A stretch of DNA of 64,000 bases from Thalassolituus sp. GTDB lineage: Bacteria > Pseudomonadota > Gammaproteobacteria > Pseudomonadales > Oceanobacteraceae. The notes beneath the pieces were generated by a model. The model was not told the origin of the DNA and ran no database searches. It saw nothing but the letters and a program-made list of their open reading frames with translations. The position numbers and the translations under genes are program-made. The stretch lies in contig PDUK01000016.1 of assembly GCA_006212115.1 (NCBI GenBank), positions 1-64,000 on the forward strand. The letters run 5' to 3'. Positions 17,817 to 28,709 of the stretch are shown piece after piece. Each line of letters starts with the position of its first letter. The first letter of the stretch is position 1.

Positions 17817-17931
17817 AGTTCGGGTCTTCACTTCCTGTCAGGCGAATCATTGCACTACCCGAATCGGACACTGCTGCGCCCAAACTCGTATACATTAACC
17901 ATTTCGATGTTGTTCAGATCGGAAGATAGGA

Positions 17932-17962
17932 ACTTAAGGCATCGTCTGGCAATGCCTTAAGT
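17932..17962. terminator. Strong 11-bp hairpin between signalling operon and thioesterase gene
   Basis: ACTTAAGGCAT and ATGCCTTAAGT form a perfect 11-bp stem with a 9-nt loop, downstream of the minus-strand thioesterase gene. There is no T tract on either side, so it could be a weak or factor-assisted terminator or an operator-like palindrome. Confidence 0.45.
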
Positions 17963-18007
17963 AATAGTTGCTGAACTGAGGTTAAGCAAGGAAGAGGGAA
18001 GGAAAGT

Positions 18008-18817
18008 TCAGGAGCGTTTGTCGTAGACCACAACCAATTGGCGAGACAGCGCTAGCAGAGTTCCATCGGCGCGATAGATCTTGGCCGTGGTATGGGCGTA
18101 TCCGCCGTGTGCTTCCATGATGTCCACCTCGTAGTAGAGCCAGTCATTGGCAGCGAGCGGTGTGTCGCCATCTCTGGGTGAGCTCATCAATTCGAGGCTC
18201 CAGGTGATACTCGCGCAAGGTGCAACAGAACGAAGTTTCTGCAGCGTTGCTGGTGGCCAGGCATCGATCAGTGCGACCAGATGTGCCTCTGTCATAGGGC
18301 CTGTGCTGTCATTGAAGCGCATCCAGCCGTGGATATGATTGTCTTTGCTCCCGGTAAATGGCAGCCCTCCACTGACGTAGCTGAAATCAATGTGACGGAC
18401 GAACTCGGGAGTCAGACCAGCAATGTAGCCCAGCTTGGTTCCGCTTCCCGGTTCTCCGGTTTCGATCGCCGCCGGTTCGACAACGACGTCACTCTCGCGC
18501 TGACTGCCGTAGCAGGCGGTGACGACCGTGGCGCAGTCGTCGTTCTGCAGAACTTCTGCCTGTAAGTGAGAAATTGAACGTCCACTCTTTAACTCGCGGG
18601 TTTCAATCTCGTAGGGCTGTTCGGTTACCAGTGCACCGCAGAAATGGATGCTCAGGGAGCGCAGTGGCGCTTTTTGAGGAAAATCTCTCTCAATAGCGGT
18701 GAGCGCGAGAGCCGCCGACATTCCCCCAAAGGTCGTTTTTCCCTGACCCCAGCTACCATCAACCGGCGGCAGATCATTCTTTGAGATGGCATCGTAATAG
18801 AAGTCGAACGGGTTCAT
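18008..18817 (-). CDS. Acyl-CoA thioesterase, TesB-like double hot-dog
   Basis: A 269-aa protein that looks like the two-hot-dog thioesterase family (acyl-CoA thioesterase II-like). The N-terminal half contains QGKTTFGGMSAALALTAIER and PLRSLSIHFCGAL, the C-terminal half YVSGGLPFTGS and the closing LYYEVDIMEAHGGYAHTTAKIY with SRQLVVVYDKR. It should hydrolyse acyl-CoA esters in the cytoplasm; chain length cannot be read. It diverges from two smaller single hot-dog thioesterase genes across a 143-base promoter region, so all three may serve related acyl-CoA turnover. Confidence 0.82.
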   Translation of the reverse strand: MNPFDFYYDAISKNDLPPVDGSWGQGKTTFGGMSAALALTAIERDFPQKAPLRSLSIHFCGALVTEQPYEIETRELKSGRSISHLQAEVLQNDDCATVVTACYGSQRESDVVVEPAAIETGEPGSGTKLGYIAGLTPEFVRHIDFSYVSGGLPFTGSKDNHIHGWMRFNDSTGPMTEAHLVALIDAWPPATLQKLRSVAPCASITWSLELMSSPRDGDTPLAANDWLYYEVDIMEAHGGYAHTTAKIYRADGTLLALSRQLVVVYDKRS

Positions 18818-18960
18818 CTATACTCCAATTTTGCTGTATGGATCACGTACAGAGTTTTTACGTGATCGTAAATGTCAATATAACTGCTCGGATGCGCCAT
18901 TGCTCCAAAGCCTTGGGCCGCGTACTTTAGCGACATTGATCACGAGGAGTGAGTCCTGAA

Positions 18961-19428
18961 ATGTCAGAACAACTGACCCAGAGAGCGGCGCGATTTGTCT
19001 CAGTCTTGCCGCATTGTCGCCTACTCAAGATGTCGGTGGAATACGCAGACGGTGAAAAAGTCATTCTCAAACTGCCTTACAGTGAACAGATTATAGGCAA
19101 TCCCGAGAATGGCGTGGTGGCGGGCGGCAGTCTGACCACCCTTATGGATACCGCATGTGGAACGGCTGCATTTAACTGTTTTGAAGATGGTGAGGTCTGC
19201 CCCACACTGGATTTACGCATGGATTATCACCGCGCAGCCAGCCCCGGCGAGAACTTGATCGGTGAGGCAAAGATTGTACGGAAAGCAAACAGTCTGGTCT
19301 TTACTCAGGGAGAAGTGCGTCAGGAGAGCGACAACAAGGTCATCGCTACGTGTACGGCTAACTTTATGCGTATCGGCCTGAAACTCGGCGGAACAGCGCA
19401 GTCTAGTAATGGAGGCAAGTCAGCATGA
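18961..19428 (+). CDS. PaaI-type hot-dog thioesterase
   Basis: A 155-aa single hot-dog protein of the PaaI/YdiI kind, expected to hydrolyse acyl-CoA thioesters. The core motif is VVAGGSLTTLMDTACGTAAF, in which the Gly-Gly and Asp form the usual thioesterase site, followed by TLDLRMDYHRAASPGENL. I chose ATG 18961, with GAGGAG about 11 bases upstream; an in-frame GTG at 18949 overlaps that ribosome site. Its last codons overlap the next gene by four bases, so the two are translationally coupled and might form a hetero-oligomer. Confidence 0.85.
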   Translation: MSEQLTQRAARFVSVLPHCRLLKMSVEYADGEKVILKLPYSEQIIGNPENGVVAGGSLTTLMDTACGTAAFNCFEDGEVCPTLDLRMDYHRAASPGENLIGEAKIVRKANSLVFTQGEVRQESDNKVIATCTANFMRIGLKLGGTAQSSNGGKSA

Positions 19429-19880
19429 GCAATGAGATGCCTGATGAGCTACGCACTGTTCTTCTGAATAGTCGCCAGAGCGGTAACTTCGATGCCGTTG
19501 TTGAGGCGGTTCCCTACGCAAAGCTGCTGGGTATTCAGCTGCACTCTATGGATCTGCAACCAACGTTTATCGTACCGGCGAACAAAGACAATATAGGTAA
19601 CCCCATGCTACCGGCGATTCACGGTGGAGTGATTGCAGGTAGCATGGAAACCGCTGGTGCGCTGCACTTACTGATGACGATGGAGAGCATCGCGTTACCA
19701 AAGATTATCGACTTCTCTATCGATTATCTGCGTGCAGGACGCCTGCAGGACACCTACATCAGTTGTCAGGTCTGGAGGCAGGGCAGCAGGGTTGCTAATG
19801 TCGCGATTAACGCCTGGCAATCTGATCCGGCTGAGCCTATCGCAACGGCCCGGGCTCACTTCTTACTGGTGCAGGACTAA
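19425..19880 (+). CDS. Second PaaI-type hot-dog thioesterase
   Basis: A 151-aa relative of the preceding gene. The motif LPAIHGGVIAGSMETAGALHL carries the typical His-Gly-Gly and an acidic Glu in the position equivalent to the catalytic Asp/Glu, followed by IIDFSIDYLRAGRLQDTY. It overlaps the upstream thioesterase gene by four bases. The tandem arrangement of two distinct hot-dog genes is common in hydrocarbon- and lipid-degrading marine bacteria. The exact substrate is unknown. Confidence 0.82.
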   Translation: MSNEMPDELRTVLLNSRQSGNFDAVVEAVPYAKLLGIQLHSMDLQPTFIVPANKDNIGNPMLPAIHGGVIAGSMETAGALHLLMTMESIALPKIIDFSIDYLRAGRLQDTYISCQVWRQGSRVANVAINAWQSDPAEPIATARAHFLLVQD

Positions 19881-19996
19881 GGATTCAGTCGTACAGCGCG
19901 TGAGTGCTGTAGTGTTTCAGATCGAGGCGTTGATTGAAGGTAATGATGCGTCCTTGCCAAGCACTGGACGACGGCTTTACACTACTTGCGAATTAT

Positions 19997-20098
19997 CTGT
20001 CGGGGTGCCTGACCCGTTATTAATTTAACGACACAGGCTGAGATCGCGAATGCGGGTCCCGTTGAACCTGATCTGGTTAGTGCCAGCGTAGGGAACAG
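19997..20098 (+). ncRNA. TPP riboswitch (thi box)
   Basis: Conserved TPP aptamer parts are visible in order: the closing helix CTGT (19997-20000) with ACAG (20095-20098), GGGGTGCCTGA, the CTGAGA box at 20038-20043, the P4/P5 segment with CCCGTTGAACCTGATCTGG, and the 3' GTTAGTGCCAGCGTAGGGAA. It precedes thiC by about 155 bases and should turn the thi operon off when thiamine pyrophosphate is plentiful. A 7-bp hairpin (CACGAAG/CTTCGTG, 20109-20128) follows directly and may belong to the expression platform. The rest of 19881-20252 holds no gene. Confidence 0.96.
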
Positions 20099-20234
20099 AG
20101 ATGCCTATCACGAAGCCTTGTCTTCGTGTCTATGCGTAAGCGCGCCTTAGCCTGCAGCTGGCCTTTATCCGGCTAGTATTCTTGGTTTTGGTCGTGTGCA
20201 TGCACGTCTTTATTTCTCGTCGCTGCCTGCCTGA

Positions 20235-22069
<1,835 letters not shown>

Positions 22070-22070
<1 letters not shown>

Positions 22071-23248
22071 TGACCCAAGCCGTTATTGTTGGGGCTGGGT
22101 TAATGGGCCGACTGCTGGCCTGGCGACTCAGTAAAAGCGGTGTGAAGGTATCTGTCTATGATGCGTCCCGAGAGGATGCATCTTTATCGGCAGCGTGGAC
22201 TGCTGCGGCTATGATTGCCCCCATCTCAGAAAAGCCCCTGTGCCACCCAGATGTGTTCCAGCTTGGTCTGCGTTCTCTACAGTTGTGGCCACAATTATTA
22301 GCAGAACTGCAACGTGATACCGGACAGTCGGTTCGGTATTTACGTCGTGGCACTCTGGTGGTTGCGCATCCGTCGGATGCTGCAGAACTGACATTATTCA
22401 AAAATAAAGTCTGTGATGCGGAATTACCCGGTGAATCGTATGCCGTTGCACTCGATCAAGAAGGCATAGCCAAAAAAGAACCTCAGCTCTCAACTTCGTT
22501 CGACAGAGGTTTCTGGTTGCCTGATGAAGCTCAGGTAGATAACCGTACTTTACTGTCGGCACTGTCCTCCGCAGCGGAGCAGTATGGTGCTGAGTTTCAT
22601 TATTCTGCTCCAGTCCAGTTTGATGGTGATCGCCATCTCTATCGACGAGATGATTCGGAGCTTACGGCAGACATCGTGATCGATTGTCGTGGTGCCGGGA
22701 TGGTGTCACGTGCGCACTATCCAGAACAGTATCCCGAACAGCATCCAGAAAAGGACAGGAGCACCCAGTCCATTGAAGGAATACGCGGAATTCGCGGTGA
22801 AACCATCTGGGTTGCGTGTCCGGAAATCGAGATCCATCGACCGGTACGTTTGCTTCATCCGCGCTATCACCTGTATCTGGTTCCCAGGGGCGAGGGGAAA
22901 TATCAACTCGGTGCGACCGAACTGGAAACCAATGATCGCTCACCCGTGAGTGTCCGTTCTGCAATGGAAATGCTGAGCGCTTTTTGGGCGCTAGCGCCTG
23001 AATTTTCCGAAGCCCGGATTTTGTCGATGGAGACTAATTTGCGGCCAGCGACGCAAGATCATCGCCCCGTCATTATCGACGACATACATGATAACGGTCG
23101 CATTGTCGTAAATGGGCTTTTCAGACACGGTTTTCTTCTTGCGCCAGCCTTACTCGAAAAACTCACGCTCGGTGCATTATCGGGATTAATGTCTTTGCCA
23201 AAACGGTCGTCAACAGGCCCGCGGAGGGTGTATGAAACTGGTTATTAA
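22070..23248 (+). CDS. thiO: Glycine oxidase, FAD-dependent
   Basis: ThiO oxidises glycine to dehydroglycine for thiazole synthesis. The DAO-type FAD-binding fold starts with AVIVGAGLMGRLLAWRLS and includes the later RGETIWVACPE and ATQDHRPVI segments near the C-terminal FAD site. Length 392 aa is slightly above average because residues about 215-245 hold a repetitive insert (YPEQYPEQHPEKD, then IEGIRGIRG). It starts at the thiC stop and overlaps thiS by 17 bases, tightly coupled in the thi operon. Confidence 0.93.
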
Positions 23249-23441
23249 CGGTGAGAGTACTGAGGTCGCTACGCCGGAGTCATTGTTTGATCTGGTTGTT
23301 AATCATCTGCAATACCCGGACGAATCTGGCCGCTACATCGTTGCGGTGAACAGCGAGTTGGTAACAAAAGACCGATGGACGGACGTTGCACTGAAAGACA
23401 ATGACTTGGTTGATATTCTGGGGGTAATAACCGGTGGCTAA
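23232..23441 (+). CDS. thiS: Sulfur carrier protein ThiS
   Basis: A 69-aa ubiquitin-like sulfur carrier ending in the obligatory Gly-Gly (DILGVITGG), which is adenylated and thiocarboxylated to deliver sulfur to the thiazole synthase. The central AVNSELVTKDRW stretch is typical. It overlaps thiO by 17 bases and thiG by 8, in the usual order thiO-thiS-thiG. No thiF is seen in the window, so the adenylating enzyme (ThiF or MoeB) must be encoded elsewhere. Confidence 0.95.
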   Translation: MKLVINGESTEVATPESLFDLVVNHLQYPDESGRYIVAVNSELVTKDRWTDVALKDNDLVDILGVITGG

Positions 23442-24258
23442 TACAGAGAGTTCGACTTCCCAGCTGACGATTGCGGAAACGGTAATATCCAGTCGGTTCT
23501 GGCTCGGCAGTTCTGATTATCCTTCTCCGGATATCATGGGGGCAGCGTTTGCTGCAGCCAATCCAGGGTTCGTCACGGTTTCGTTGCGACGCCAGACTGC
23601 GGGGCAGGTAAAGCACAATGACTATCGTCACCGTATTGAAGAATGGTTGGCATCGAGTCGGGCAAAGTTATTGCCGAATACGGCCGGAGCAACGTCCGCA
23701 AAAGAGGCCATTCATCTCGCCGTTCTCGCACGCGAACTGTTTAATACCCAATGGATTAAGCTCGAAGTTATTGGCGATGACTACAGCCTTCAGCCGGATG
23801 TCTTTGAGCTGGTGGCTGCTGCTAAAGAACTACAGCAACAAGGCTTTTCTGTGTTGCCATATTGCACGGATGATCTTGGTGTCTGTGAGAAGTTACTGTC
23901 GCTGGGGTGCCCTGCGGTGATGCCTCTCGCGGCACCCATCGGAACCGGAAAGGGCTTGCTCAACCCGTATCAGTTTCAAACCTTACGCTCGTCGTTAAAA
24001 GAGGCAGTGATCGTCATCGACGCTGGGATCGGGCGTCCCTCTCAGGCGATGCAAGCGATGGAGCTGGGGGCCGATGCAGTGTTGCTCAATACTGCAGTGG
24101 CAAAGTCGAATGATCCAGTCGCGATGGCCAGTGCCTTCGCCAGTGCCATTGAGGCAGGACGGCGGGCGTATCTGGCCGGTGTTATCCCGGAAAGAGATCG
24201 GGCAGTACCGAGTACGCCCAATGCGGGGCTGCCGTTCTGGCATCAGAGTGCACCATGA
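23434..24258 (+). CDS. thiG: Thiazole synthase
   Basis: ThiG is a TIM barrel that joins deoxyxylulose-5-phosphate, dehydroglycine and ThiS-bound sulfur into the thiazole phosphate. The Schiff-base lysine lies in WIKLEVIGDD. The phosphate-binding C-terminal loops are VIDAGIGRPSQAMQAMELGADAVL-like and AMASAFASAIEAGRRAYLAG, both canonical (only short pieces quoted). Length 274 aa. A GTG start overlaps thiS by eight bases, and its end overlaps thiDE by four. Confidence 0.95.
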   Translation: MANTESSTSQLTIAETVISSRFWLGSSDYPSPDIMGAAFAAANPGFVTVSLRRQTAGQVKHNDYRHRIEEWLASSRAKLLPNTAGATSAKEAIHLAVLARELFNTQWIKLEVIGDDYSLQPDVFELVAAAKELQQQGFSVLPYCTDDLGVCEKLLSLGCPAVMPLAAPIGTGKGLLNPYQFQTLRSSLKEAVIVIDAGIGRPSQAMQAMELGADAVLLNTAVAKSNDPVAMASAFASAIEAGRRAYLAGVIPERDRAVPSTPNAGLPFWHQSAP

Positions 24259-25922
24259 TGGCAAGGGGTTATATGCTGGTGATATGTGCCTCTGACAGTC
24301 GGGGCGGTGCAGGATTACAGGCGGCCCTGGCACAGGCCGCATTGATTGAGTGCGAATGTCGTACTGTTCTGACGTCGGTCACGGTACAGAGTCACGAGGG
24401 TGTCGAGCACGCAGAAGCGGTGTCGTGCTCATTGGTACGGCAGCAATTTGAATCCGCGCTGAAAGACGGGCTGCCCAATGTCGTTCTGATTGGTTGGCTG
24501 CCGCCTGACCCGGCCATGATAGGCCTGATCAGAGAGTTGTTGACCGAACTCCGCAGCAGGACTGGAGTGCAGATCGTCTGGGACCCGGTTCTCAAGTCTA
24601 CCTTAGGCCATTTACCAGCTCATCATACCGAGCTGATGTCACTTTTGCCTTTAGTCAGTGTTATTACGCCAAGCCTTTGCGAAGCACGGGCACTCTGTAG
24701 CGTTGTGAATGACGATCATCAGGCAAACGCCACGCTGAACGCCGACAGCGCTGCGCGGCAATTACAGAAATTAGGCGCATCGACGGTCGTGATTACTGGT
24801 GGCGACATTGCGGGTGATGAGCATCAGAAAGCTTGGGCTGAAAACGACGAGACGGAAAACGACGGGACTGAAAACGACGCGCTAACCTGCCACCAAGATG
24901 CAGGCTGTTGGATCACCGATCGGGTGTACAGTCGTCGTGACGAGGGGATTCCAGAGACGGGCGTCCTGACAGAGTTCGCCATGCATCAACGTCGTGTATC
25001 AGCTTCTGCGCACGGCACAGGAAGTCACTTCTCTGCGGCTGTGGCAGCGTATCTGTCAGTAGGAGAGCGTCTGTACGATGCTCTGTTAAAGGGTGCCGCA
25101 GCGACGCGTCAGGCGTTGCTGAATGCATCCGGTTGCGAGCGTTTCGATTACGGCAATGCACAGGCGCGCGCTCTGCCAGAGGACGGCGATGTATGGCCCA
25201 TCGTTACAAATATTGTCAGTAGTATCGTCTCTGACCAAACATCCCAATCAATAGGACGTCGTTCACATGAGCAAGCTGCGTTTGCGCCTTATAAACCCGG
25301 ATTGTATGCACTGACGGATTCGGTTGAGCACGCAAAGATTCTTATCAGACAAGGTATCGATACATTGCAGTGGCGCGTAAAAGATTCTCGCCCGGATTAT
25401 CGCGAACAAACTCTTGAGGTCCTTAATCTTTGTCGCGAAGCAGGCGTTGGGTTCTGGTTGAATGATGATTGGCGCCTAGCGTTGGATATTCACCCGGATG
25501 GTGTGCATTTGGGGCAGGAAGATCTATTGGACGCTGACATTCCCGCATTGCGTGCGTCGGGTGTTGGCCTTGGAATCAGCAATCATACGGATTGGGAAAT
25601 TGCGCGAGCGCGCTCTTTTGAACCGAGTTACATCGCATTTGGCCCCGTGTTTCCTCCGTTATCGAAAAAACTGAAATATCCGCCGCTGGGCATTGACCGT
25701 CTGACCGCCTGGTCGAAGCGGTACAAGGCATGGCCACGTACCTGCATCGGCGGGATAGTGCCCGACAATGTCGCCGCTGTCGCAGCAACGGGAGTGGGCT
25801 CGTTTGCGCTGGTCACCTGTATCGCGGGTGGTCCGGCAGATGAACCACGTATCGGAGAGACCCTGCGAATTCTGCGCAACGCACTCGATGCATCGCAATC
25901 AGGAGGCGACAAAATCAACTGA
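24255..25922 (+). CDS. thiDE: ThiD-ThiE fusion: HMP-P kinase / thiamine-phosphate synthase
   Basis: A 555-aa two-domain protein. Residues about 1-290 resemble the HMP/HMP-P kinase ThiD (SDSRGGAGLQAALAQA, then HGTGSHFSAAVAAYLS). Residues about 350-545 resemble thiamine-phosphate synthase ThiE (YALTDS, FWLNDDW, GVHLGQEDL, FGPVFPPLSKK, CIGGI). The kinase half is divergent: the GTGC catalytic motif of ThiD reads GTGS (Ser257), and a repeat-rich low-complexity insert lies near residues 195-210. The ThiE half looks intact, although its substrate loop reads LQWRVKDS rather than the usual QLR/QYR-K form. It completes the riboswitch-controlled operon by coupling the pyrimidine and thiazole halves. Confidence 0.9.
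   Translation: MMARGYMLVICASDSRGGAGLQAALAQAALIECECRTVLTSVTVQSHEGVEHAEAVSCSLVRQQFESALKDGLPNVVLIGWLPPDPAMIGLIRELLTELRSRTGVQIVWDPVLKSTLGHLPAHHTELMSLLPLVSVITPSLCEARALCSVVNDDHQANATLNADSAARQLQKLGASTVVITGGDIAGDEHQKAWAENDETENDGTENDALTCHQDAGCWITDRVYSRRDEGIPETGVLTEFAMHQRRVSASAHGTGSHFSAAVAAYLSVGERLYDALLKGAAATRQALLNASGCERFDYGNAQARALPEDGDVWPIVTNIVSSIVSDQTSQSIGRRSHEQAAFAPYKPGLYALTDSVEHAKILIRQGIDTLQWRVKDSRPDYREQTLEVLNLCREAGVGFWLNDDWRLALDIHPDGVHLGQEDLLDADIPALRASGVGLGISNHTDWEIARARSFEPSYIAFGPVFPPLSKKLKYPPLGIDRLTAWSKRYKAWPRTCIGGIVPDNVAAVAATGVGSFALVTCIAGGPADEPRIGETLRILRNALDASQSGGDKIN
24840..24882 (+). repeat. Three 15-bp tandem units inside the thiDE gene
   Basis: Three consecutive 15-bp units share GAAAACGACG at 24840, 24855 and 24870. 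They encode END-E-T, END-G-T, END-A-L in a linker of the ThiD domain. In-frame unit length means copy-number change would not break the gene. Confidence 0.85.
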
Positions 25923-25925
25923 AGT

Positions 25926-25953
25926 CTTGAAAAGCCCTCAGCTGCCCCCAGAT
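25926..25953 (+). promoter_or_regulatory. Sigma-32 heat-shock promoter of htpG
   Basis: CTTGAAA at 25926-25932 and CCCCAGAT at 25946-25953 are separated by 13 bases. This matches the sigma-32 consensus (CTTGAAA, 11-16 bases, CCCCATNT) with at most one or two mismatches, 63 bases before the htpG start. It begins four bases after the thiDE stop codon. Confidence 0.85.
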
Positions 25954-26015
25954 AGAGCGCTGTACACTGTTGTGGGTCGCCGAGCAGGCGACAACTAAGT
26001 TGAAAGGAGAGACGA

Positions 26016-27917
26016 ATGACCGCCGCAAGCAAAGAAACTTTGGGGTTTAAAACAGAGGTTAAGCAGCTTCTGCACCTGATGATTCATTCCTTGTATTCCA
26101 ACAAAGAGATCTTCCTGCGTGAGCTTGTATCCAACGCATCCGATGCGTGTGACAAGCTGCGTTTCCAGGCTCTGAGTAATAATGACCTGTACGAATCAGA
26201 AGCGGATCTCAAAGTCGACATCACCTTCGACAAAGAAGCAAAAACACTGACCATTGCCGACAACGGCATTGGTATGACCCGCGATGACGTGGTGAACCAC
26301 CTTGGTACCATCGCTAAGTCGGGTACAGCTGAATTCCTGAGCCAGTTGAGCGGTGATCAGCAAAAAGACTCCCAGCTGATTGGTCAGTTCGGTGTGGGTT
26401 TTTATTCGGCGTTTATCGTTGCTGATAAAGTGGTTGTCGAAACTCGCCGTGCGGGTGAGAGCGCTGACCAAGGTACTCGTTGGGAATCCGAAGGCGAGGG
26501 TGAATTCAGCCTCGAAAGCATTGAAAAGGCCGGTCGTGGTACGCAGATTACGCTTCACCTGAAAGAAGGCGAAGACGAGTTTGCCGACAGTTTCCGACTC
26601 CAGAACCTGATTAAAAAGTATTCAGATCACATTGCCATCCCAGTATTCGTTCAGCAGGATGCCAATGAAGAAGACAGCGAAGGTGAAGAGTCGTCAGCGC
26701 CAGAGGCGGTCAACCAGGCACAAGCCATGTGGACCCGCGCGAAGAGCGACCTGAGCGAAGACGAGTACAAAGAATTTTATAAGCACGTTTCTCACGACTG
26801 GAACGAGCCACTGACCTGGATGCACAACACGGTTGAGGGCAAGCTTAACTACACCAGCCTGCTGTATATCCCGGCACAAGCGCCGTTCGATATGTGGAAC
26901 CGTGAGGCAAGTCGCGGTGTTAAATTGTACGTTCAGCGCGTGTTCATCATGGACGACGCTGAACAGTTCCTACCAGCCTACCTACGTTTTGTGAAGGGTG
27001 TGCTGGATAGCAACGACCTGTCACTGAACGTATCCCGTGAAATCCTGCAGCAGGATAAACAAGTTGATAGTCTGCGTTCGGCGCTGGTGAAGCGAGTTCT
27101 CGATACGCTCGAGAAAATGGCGAAGAAAGATCCGGAGAAATACCAGACCTTCTGGAGCCAGTTTGGTGAAGTGCTGAAAGAAGGCCCGGCTGAAGATTTT
27201 GCCAACCGTGAAAAGGTTGCAGGCTTGTTCCGCTTCGCAACAACAACCAGCGAAGGCACTGAGCAAACTGTTTCTCTGGCTGATTACATTGCGCGTATGC
27301 GTGAAGGTCAGAAGAAAATTTACTACATCACTGGCGAAAACCACGAAGCGGTTGCCGCGAGTCCGCATCTTGAGTACTTCCGTAAGAAGGGTATTGAAGT
27401 CCTGTTGCTTACCGACCGGGTCGATGAGTGGATGGTGGGTCACCTGAGTGATTTCGACGGTAAAGCCTTCCAGGATGTCACGAAAGGCGAACTGGATCTG
27501 GACGAGCTGGCTGACGACTCTGAAAAAGAAGAGCAGAAGCAGCTTGAGGAGTCCCATAAGGCACTGATTGAGCGTCTGGAAACCGCGTTGAAAGACGAAG
27601 TGAAAGAGGTTCGCGTCAGCTCTCGACTGTCCGATTCACCTGCTTGTCTTGTTGTTGGCCAGTATGACATGGGCGGACACATGCGCCGTTTGATGGAAGC
27701 GGCAGGGCAGAAAGTACCAGAGCCAGAAATTGCTCTGGAAGTGAACCCATCGCATCCATTGATTGAACGCCTTGATCAAGAAGCAGACGAAGATCGCTTT
27801 GCAGAACTGGCACAGGTGATCCATGCGCAGGCTCAACTGGCAGAAGGTAGCCAGCTCAAGCAGCCTGCACAATATGTCACCCGTCTGAATAAGCTGCTGC
27901 TTGATCTGATGAAGTGA
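26016..27917 (+). CDS. htpG: Molecular chaperone HtpG (Hsp90)
   Basis: HtpG is the bacterial Hsp90, an ATP-dependent cytosolic chaperone. The 633-aa protein has the GHKL ATPase domain ([36 protein letters not shown]), the middle domain with catalytic Arg in [10 protein letters not shown] and the C-terminal dimerisation domain. An acidic linker ([14 protein letters not shown]) separates the first two. AAGGAGAG precedes the ATG. The sigma-32 promoter just upstream indicates heat-shock control independent of the thi operon. Confidence 0.98.
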   Translation: MTAASKETLGFKTEVKQLLHLMIHSLYSNKEIFLRELVSNASDACDKLRFQALSNNDLYESEADLKVDITFDKEAKTLTIADNGIGMTRDDVVNHLGTIAKSGTAEFLSQLSGDQQKDSQLIGQFGVGFYSAFIVADKVVVETRRAGESADQGTRWESEGEGEFSLESIEKAGRGTQITLHLKEGEDEFADSFRLQNLIKKYSDHIAIPVFVQQDANEEDSEGEESSAPEAVNQAQAMWTRAKSDLSEDEYKEFYKHVSHDWNEPLTWMHNTVEGKLNYTSLLYIPAQAPFDMWNREASRGVKLYVQRVFIMDDAEQFLPAYLRFVKGVLDSNDLSLNVSREILQQDKQVDSLRSALVKRVLDTLEKMAKKDPEKYQTFWSQFGEVLKEGPAEDFANREKVAGLFRFATTTSEGTEQTVSLADYIARMREGQKKIYYITGENHEAVAASPHLEYFRKKGIEVLLLTDRVDEWMVGHLSDFDGKAFQDVTKGELDLDELADDSEKEEQKQLEESHKALIERLETALKDEVKEVRVSSRLSDSPACLVVGQYDMGGHMRRLMEAAGQKVPEPEIALEVNPSHPLIERLDQEADEDRFAELAQVIHAQAQLAEGSQLKQPAQYVTRLNKLLLDLMK

Positions 27918-27970
27918 TCCTGTCCGCTCGCCACCGGTTTGCATTCGCATTCTGGTAGGGCGGGCGACGA

Positions 27971-27999
27971 TACTCCACTGGCTACCCGTCAGTGGAGTA
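27971..27999 (+). terminator. Hairpin downstream of htpG
   Basis: TACTCCACTG (27971-27980) and CAGTGGAGTA (27990-27999) make a perfect 10-bp stem with a 9-nt loop. No T tract follows, so it may stop transcription weakly or only protect the mRNA end. The rest of 27918-28139 shows no gene. Confidence 0.5.
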
Positions 28000-28139
28000 C
28001 TCCCTGACACTCCCGTACACAGTTTGCGCTTTATACTCAGGTCGGCGCACTTTTCCCCGTATATCCCGCGCTGTTATCATAGACAGCAATCGTGATCAGT
28101 CCGTATTGCGGATACTTTGATATAGGATGCTTTGAGACA

Positions 28140-28709
28140 ATGAAAATAACTACCTTGGTTCGTCGTGCTGCCATTGCTGCTGCGTGCGTTGTATCCACTC
28201 AAACCATGGCGGGCGGTAGCCTGGACATCAGCCTTGCAGACACAACGGCTCGTATTGGTTGGGATGCAACCAGAATGGATACAGGTCTGCACCTGAATCT
28301 GGCTGCTCTGCATGAGAGTTCTCAGGGCGATATCGTTTCTGGTGGTGTGCACGTTGTCGACGTTCGTAACCCTAATTCCGATCTCTACATCGGTGTCGGT
28401 GCAAACGCTTATGGCATCATTACTGATGACTACGACGGTGCTGCAATCGGTGTGGGTGGTTTCGCCCGTTACAACTTCCCGTTTAACCGCAATTTCGGTG
28501 TCAGTGGCCACGCCTACTACGCGCCACCTGTGGTTTCATTCAGCGATGTCAGCAACTTTGTCGATGCTGATGTCCGCTTGCACTTTAATATTCTTCCAAC
28601 CGCCCACCTCTACACGGGCTTCCGTATGACATCCGTGTCGTTTGAAGACCGCAGCGGTCGCTACAAAATCGGTGATGGACTGCACCTCGGCCTGAAGTTG
28701 AATTTCTGA
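28140..28709 (+). CDS. YfaZ-like outer membrane protein
   Basis: A 189-aa secreted protein: signal peptide MKITTLVRRAAIAAACVVSTQTMA, then a series of alternating hydrophobic strands with glycine-rich turns, ending in a beta-barrel-type C-terminus (GDGLHLGLKLNF with terminal Phe). The pattern matches the YfaZ family of small outer membrane barrels, whose function is not known. ATG 28140 begins the signal peptide; codons upstream in the frame do not resemble it. It ends on the start codon of the next gene, so the two are coupled. Confidence 0.75.
   Translation: MKITTLVRRAAIAAACVVSTQTMAGGSLDISLADTTARIGWDATRMDTGLHLNLAALHESSQGDIVSGGVHVVDVRNPNSDLYIGVGANAYGIITDDYDGAAIGVGGFARYNFPFNRNFGVSGHAYYAPPVVSFSDVSNFVDADVRLHFNILPTAHLYTGFRMTSVSFEDRSGRYKIGDGLHLGLKLNF

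Noticed and set aside
27021-27557. A 178-codon frame opposite htpG
   Set aside because: Shadow of the conserved chaperone gene.
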